DNA of 51,857 nt, taken from assembly GCA_902566705.1 (NCBI GenBank), contig CACFJT010000009.1, positions 1 to 51,857 of the forward strand. The letters run 5' to 3'. Numbering within the stretch: position 1 is the stretch's first letter; each line of letters opens with the position of its first letter. The notes under the pieces were generated by a model. That model saw only the letters and a list, made by a program, of their open reading frames with translations, did no database searches and was not told the DNA's origin. The translations under genes were made by a program, and so were the position numbers. Positions 47,848-51,857 of the stretch are shown piece after piece. The DNA is from an uncultured Pelagibacteraceae bacterium (lineage in GTDB: Bacteria; Pseudomonadota; Alphaproteobacteria; Pelagibacterales; Pelagibacteraceae).

Positions 47848-48920
47848 TGAGTTTTAAATGTGGAATAGTTGGTTTGCCTAATGTGGGTAAATCTACATTG
47901 TTCAATGCTCTTACAAATTCGAGTAAAGCTCAAGCTGCAAATTTTCCCTTCTGTACAATAGATCCCAACGTGGGAGTAGTTCCTGTTCCAGATGAGAGAT
48001 TAATTAAATTATCTGAAGTTTCAAAATCAAAAAAAATAATTAATACGACTATTTCATTTGTAGATATAGCTGGTCTTGTGAAAGGCGCATCTAAAGGTGA
48101 GGGATTAGGTAACAAATTTTTGTCTCACATAAGAGAAGTTGATGCAATTATTCATATGATTAGATGCTTTGACTCAGATGATATTCAAAACGTTAATCCT
48201 GACGTTGATCCTATAAGAGATCTTGAAATTATTGAAACAGAGATGATGTTGGCTGACCTAGAGTCTACTCAAAAAAGACTTGAGAAAAATAATAAGAAAA
48301 ATGTAGACGAAGATCAGCTCAAGATTTTAGAGATTGCATTGGACTGCATTACTAATGACAAAGATATATCAATATTAAAATCTCAATATGATACAAAACA
48401 ACTTAATCAAAGTGGTCTTTTATCAATAAAACCAAAGATTTTTGTTTGCAATGTAGATGAGAAAAGCGTTCAGGATGGAAATAAGTATACTAAAAACTTT
48501 ATTGAAAAATTTGGAAAAGATAAAACTCTGATTGTTTCTGCGGACATAGAAAACCAAATAAATGCATTAGCTGATGATGAAAAAAAAAATTATATGGATA
48601 TGATTGGTTTAAAAGATACAGGTCTAAGTATGTTAATACAAAAGGGTTATAAAATATTAGAACTTGATACATATTTTACCTCTGGACCTGAAGAAACAAG
48701 AGCGTGGACTATACAAAAAAATTGTACTGCTCCTAAAGCTGCTGGAGAAATTCATACAGATTTTGAAAAAGGTTTCATTAGAGCTGAAACTATATCTTAT
48801 GAAGATTTCGTTACTAATAATGGATGGGTAAATTCTAAAGCTAACGGAAAAATGAGATTAGAAGGTAAAGACTATATTGTTAAAGATGGAGACGTATTAA
48901 ACTTCAGATTCAACACGTGA
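47847..48920 (+). CDS. ychF: Redox-regulated ATPase YchF (Obg family)
   Basis: Ribosome-associated P-loop NTPase of the Obg group that prefers ATP. The 357 residues have Walker A GLPNVGKSTLFNALT, Switch regions with NFPFCTIDPNVGVVPVPD and DIAGLVKGASKGEGLGNKF, and an altered G4 site as in YchF (FVCNVDE). The C-terminal TGS domain is AWTIQKNCTAPKAAGEIHTDFEKGFIRAE. The 3' end overlaps the convergent cytochrome c1 gene by 24 bases. Confidence 0.96.
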   Translation: MSFKCGIVGLPNVGKSTLFNALTNSSKAQAANFPFCTIDPNVGVVPVPDERLIKLSEVSKSKKIINTTISFVDIAGLVKGASKGEGLGNKFLSHIREVDAIIHMIRCFDSDDIQNVNPDVDPIRDLEIIETEMMLADLESTQKRLEKNNKKNVDEDQLKILEIALDCITNDKDISILKSQYDTKQLNQSGLLSIKPKIFVCNVDEKSVQDGNKYTKNFIEKFGKDKTLIVSADIENQINALADDEKKNYMDMIGLKDTGLSMLIQKGYKILELDTYFTSGPEETRAWTIQKNCTAPKAAGEIHTDFEKGFIRAETISYEDFVTNNGWVNSKANGKMRLEGKDYIVKDGDVLNFRFNT

Positions 48921-49676
48921 CCAGATTTTTTTCATACTAAAGTAAACTAAAACTGTAAGAATAATTAAATACACAATTGCTTTAAAGCCCATTTGATGTC
49001 GAGCTTCTAAATGAGGCTCAGCAGACCACATTAAGAAGGTTGTAACATCTTTTGACATCTGTTCTACTGTTGCATTTGTTCCATCACCATACTCTACTAA
49101 TCCATCTGATAATGGAGCAGCCATTCTAATTTTATTACCATACATATATTTGTTGTAATAAACTCCATCATCTAAAGATACGTTGCTAGGAGCTTCTTCA
49201 TATCCTTGTAATAAAGAATAGATATAGTCAACACCACCTCCTCTTGCTTTTACTAAAACAGACATATCAGGAGGATACGCACCTCCATTTGCAGCTTGAG
49301 CTGCTTTTACATTGTCGTACGGCATTACAAATTTATCAGATAGTTTACCCGGCCTCGTAAACATGTCACCATCAGAATTTGGACCATCTGTTACTTCAAA
49401 TGAGGCTGCTATAGCTTTAGCTTGAGCCTCGGAGAATTCTGGGCCACCTGGCTCTGCTAAATTTCTGTAACTTAAATACTTCATCGAATGACATGAAGCA
49501 CACACTTCAGTATAAACTTGATAACCTCTTTGAAGAGAGGCTCTATCAAACTTTCCAAATAGACCTTTAAAACTCCAATCAGTTTTTAGATATTCTACCT
49601 TTTCAGCAGCAAAAGAATATGAATTTGAAGCAAAAATTATGATTATTATAGAAAATAATTTAGATAAATTTTTCAC
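48897..49676 (-). CDS. petC: Cytochrome c1 of the bc1 complex
   Basis: Haem-c subunit that passes electrons from the Rieske protein to cytochrome c. The N-terminus is a signal peptide ([16 protein letters not shown]). The haem site CASCH is at about residues 59-63, the haem methionine lies in KIRMAAPLSDG, and a C-terminal membrane anchor (FKAIVYLIILTVLVYFSMKKIW) holds it in the inner membrane. I start at the GTG at 49676, just after the petB stop. A TTG at 49685, overlapping petB, would add three residues. It is the last gene of petABC and is not fused to petB. Confidence 0.93.
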   Translation of the reverse strand: MKNLSKLFSIIIIIFASNSYSFAAEKVEYLKTDWSFKGLFGKFDRASLQRGYQVYTEVCASCHSMKYLSYRNLAEPGGPEFSEAQAKAIAASFEVTDGPNSDGDMFTRPGKLSDKFVMPYDNVKAAQAANGGAYPPDMSVLVKARGGGVDYIYSLLQGYEEAPSNVSLDDGVYYNKYMYGNKIRMAAPLSDGLVEYGDGTNATVEQMSKDVTTFLMWSAEPHLEARHQMGFKAIVYLIILTVLVYFSMKKIWSRVESEV

Positions 49677-49677
49677 C

Positions 49678-50940
49678 CTATTCAATTTTACTTTCTTTAT
49701 TTCTGGCGGCAGCTAAATTTGGTGAACCACCGAGAACAGGTTCGGTAATACTTAGAGGAACTGGTAAAGTTTTTTCTTTAAAGCCTAAAACAGGAAGAAT
49801 AACTAAAAAATGTAAAAAATAATACGCCGTAGCAACTCTTGCTATCAACAAGTAAAGTCCTTCAGCTGGCATCGCGCCCACATAACCAAGTACCAAAACA
49901 TCTGCAACTAGTATCCAGTAAAATTGTCTATATAAAGGTCTGAATACTGCGGATCTTATTTTTGAGGTATCTAGCCAAGGTAAAATTGCTAAGATTAATA
50001 TTGCTGATAACATGGCCACAACTCCTAGCAATTTATCAGGAACTGATCTTAATATTGCATAAAATGGTAACAAATACCATTCAGGAACAATGTGTGCAGG
50101 AGTTACCATTGGGTTGGCCTCTATATAATTGTCCGCATGTCCTAAAATATTTGGAGCGTAGAATACAAAGAAAGCAAAAACAATCATGAACATTAATAAA
50201 GCAAAACCATCTTTTATTACAATATAAGGATGGAAAGGCACAGTGTCTTTAGATGGTTTTTTTATATCAATTCCAACTGGATTGTTGTTACCAGGAACAT
50301 GTAAAGCCCATATATGTAAAACAACTAATCCTAAAATTAGAAATGGTATTAAATAATGCAAAGTAAAAAATCTCGTCAACGTAGGGTTGTCAACTGAATA
50401 ACCACCCCATAACCAAGTAACTATTCCCTCTCCTACTAGAGGAATAGCACTAAATAAATTTGTAATAACTGTTGCTCCCCAAAAACTCATTTGACCCCAT
50501 GGCAACACATAACCCATAAAAGCTGCAGCCATCATCAATAAATAAATTATTATTCCTAAAATCCATATTATTTCTCTTGGAGATTTGTAAGAACCATAAA
50601 ACAAAGATCTAAAGATATGAATATAAACTGCTAGGAAAAACATTGATGCGCCATTTGCATGAATATATCTTATTAACCAACCATAGTTAACATCACGCAT
50701 AATATGCTCCACACTTTCAAAAGCCATATCAGCATGAGCAATATAATGCATTGCAAGAGTTAATCCTGTTACAATTTGAGTGATTAAACAAAAAGTTAAA
50801 ATTCCACCAAAGGTCCACCAATAGTTTAAATTTTTAGGAGTTGGATAATCCGTTAAATGATTTGCGAGAGTTAATAATGGAAGTCGATCGTTAAACCACT
50901 GCCCTACTTTTGATTTTGGTCTGTAATCGTGATCACTCAT
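49678..50940 (-). CDS. petB: Cytochrome b of the bc1 complex
   Basis: Eight-helix subunit that holds the two b haems and both quinone sites. The 420 residues show [79 protein letters not shown] with paired haem histidines, and the Qo-site PEW in [15 protein letters not shown]. It has both the N-terminal b6-like and C-terminal subunit-IV-like parts in one chain, the proteobacterial form. It lies eight bases after petA. Confidence 0.97.
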   Translation of the reverse strand: MSDHDYRPKSKVGQWFNDRLPLLTLANHLTDYPTPKNLNYWWTFGGILTFCLITQIVTGLTLAMHYIAHADMAFESVEHIMRDVNYGWLIRYIHANGASMFFLAVYIHIFRSLFYGSYKSPREIIWILGIIIYLLMMAAAFMGYVLPWGQMSFWGATVITNLFSAIPLVGEGIVTWLWGGYSVDNPTLTRFFTLHYLIPFLILGLVVLHIWALHVPGNNNPVGIDIKKPSKDTVPFHPYIVIKDGFALLMFMIVFAFFVFYAPNILGHADNYIEANPMVTPAHIVPEWYLLPFYAILRSVPDKLLGVVAMLSAILILAILPWLDTSKIRSAVFRPLYRQFYWILVADVLVLGYVGAMPAEGLYLLIARVATAYYFLHFLVILPVLGFKEKTLPVPLSITEPVLGGSPNLAAARNKESKIE

Positions 50941-50948
50941 TTTTTTCT

Positions 50949-51458
50949 TTATCCAATTTTAATTGTATTTGCATTAACAAATTCATATTTGGGAACTTCC
51001 ATGTTCCAAGGTGCTGGACCTTTTCTAATTCTTCCTGAAGTGTCATAATGAGATCCATGACATGGACAGAACCAACCATTGTAATCTCCTTTGTCATTTA
51101 AAGGTACACATCCTAAATGTGTACAAACACCCAACATAACAAGCCACTCTGGGTTTTTTGCTCTATCTTCATCTTTCTCAGGATGAATTAAATCCTCCAT
51201 CTTCACAGCTCTTGCCTCTTCAATTTCCTCTTTAGTTCTTCTTCTAATAAATACTGGCTTACCTCTCCACAAAACAGTTAAAGTATTTCCAGGTGTTAAT
51301 GAACTTACATCTACCTCTGTGCTAGCTAATGCTTTGACAGAAGCATCTGGATTCATTTGGTCTATCATAGGCCAAACTACTGCGGCAGCTCCTACAGCTC
51401 CTACAGCTGTCGTAGCTGTAAATAAGAAATCTCTTCTTTTTGTTTTTTTTTCAGACAC
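50949..51458 (-). CDS. petA: Rieske iron-sulfur subunit of the bc1 complex
   Basis: [2Fe-2S] protein that takes the first electron from ubiquinol. The 169 residues begin with a Tat-type signal, [12 protein letters not shown], followed by a membrane anchor that stays uncleaved in this family. The cluster ligands are C112 and H114 in CTHLGC and C131 and H134 in CPCHGSH, and C117 and C133 make the structural disulfide. The frame opens with GTG, with no ATG upstream in frame. It is the first gene of petABC and is divergent from trmL across 92 bases. Confidence 0.96.
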   Translation of the reverse strand: MSEKKTKRRDFLFTATTAVGAVGAAAVVWPMIDQMNPDASVKALASTEVDVSSLTPGNTLTVLWRGKPVFIRRRTKEEIEEARAVKMEDLIHPEKDEDRAKNPEWLVMLGVCTHLGCVPLNDKGDYNGWFCPCHGSHYDTSGRIRKGPAPWNMEVPKYEFVNANTIKIG

Positions 51459-51550
51459 TTTTAGTAGCTTTTGTTATTATCTCTTTTTGATTAAAAACAG
51501 TTAATATACGAATTCATATAATATAAAATAATTATTTTACTACTGAAAGA
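51459..51550. promoter_or_regulatory. Divergent gap between petA and trmL
   Basis: These 92 AT-rich bases must contain the petABC and trmL start signals. TATAAT occurs on the plus strand near 51518 and TATATTA-like elements on the minus strand, but no spacing is convincing. No hairpin or repeat stands out. Confidence 0.3.
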
Positions 51551-51857
51551 ATGACACATAATTCAACAATTTTAAGACCTAAAATAGCTTTATATGAGCC
51601 TGATATACCTCAGAATACTGCCGCAATCATTAGAACTTGCGCTTGTTTAGGTGCTAAACTAGAAATAATTGAACCATGTGGCTTTCTATTATCAGACAAA
51701 CGCTTTAAAAGAGTGGTTATGGACTATATGGACTATAGTCAAATAGAGTTTTATCAAAGTTTAGAAAAATTTTTTGTGGCTAAGGAACAACAGAGAATCG
51801 TATTGATGACAACTAAGAGTTCAATAAATTATACTAAATTTAAATTTAAGCCTGATG
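51551..51857 (+). CDS. trmL: tRNA (cytidine/uridine-34 2'-O)-methyltransferase TrmL (3' end outside window)
   Basis: SPOUT-fold enzyme that methylates the ribose of the wobble base in some leucine tRNAs. The frame opens with ATG and stays open to the window edge, giving 102 codons. KIALYEPDIPQNTAAIIRTCACLGAKLEIIEPCGF is the SpoU/TrmL motif 1 region, followed by KRVVMDYMDY. Other SpoU methyltransferases share part of this, but IALYEPDIPQNTAAI is typical of TrmL. The knotted SAM-binding end is not in the window. Confidence 0.88.
   Translation, partial: MTHNSTILRPKIALYEPDIPQNTAAIIRTCACLGAKLEIIEPCGFLLSDKRFKRVVMDYMDYSQIEFYQSLEKFFVAKEQQRIVLMTTKSSINYTKFKFKPD

Overview
The window is a strongly AT-rich, gene-dense stretch of a bacterial chromosome. 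Genes abut or overlap almost throughout: stop/start fusions such as TAATG and ATGA recur, and no gap without a gene exceeds about 180 bp. The gene set and order point to a streamlined alphaproteobacterium of the SAR11 (Pelagibacter-like) kind. The main pointers are a proteobacterial dcw cluster, an rpoD/dnaG/yqeY/carAB block, lgt-midA-pgeF, ilvE beside MarR/OmpR/EnvZ-type regulators, and a petABC bc1 operon. The lineage is an inference from gene content and composition; no database was searched. I saw no phage genes, insertion sequences, CRISPR arrays or rRNA.

Region 1 (1-15640, minus strand) is one long division and cell-wall operon. It reads mraZ, ftsZ, rsmH, ftsL, ftsI, a murE-murF fusion, mraY, murD, ftsW, murG, murC, murB, ddl (cut by the window edge). 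It has a clear sigma70-type promoter whose -10 element is overlapped by three TGGG direct repeats on exact 10-bp spacing, a likely MraZ operator. Three oddities stand out: ftsZ sits second in the cluster, murE and murF are one gene, and murG is broken by one extra base in an A9 run.

Region 2 (15640-22870) holds RNase P RNA, a cell-wall amidase, the lipid-transport pair mlaA-mlaC, two tRNAs, rpoD, dnaG and yqeY. yqeY also carries one extra base, in an A8 run. The tRNA-Val(GAC) gene has intact stems but lacks the usual D-loop GG and T-loop TTC-A. DnaG has lost three of the four usual zinc ligands.

Region 3 (22870-33440) holds carAB, a coupled three-gene unit (ELM1-like protein, 2OG-Fe(II) oxygenase-like protein, family 2 glycosyltransferase), trxB, two NAD(P)-binding oxidoreductases and an aspartate aminotransferase.

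Region 4 (33470-42950) is a uvrB / pteridine-reductase-like SDR / 48-residue membrane protein / folB / uvrC / pgsA run, followed by ilvE, a MarR regulator, an OmpR-type response regulator, an EnvZ-type kinase and ubiK.

Region 5 (42980-51857) holds lgt, midA, pgeF, prs, rplY, pth and ychF on the plus strand, the petABC operon on the minus strand, and the start of trmL on the plus strand.
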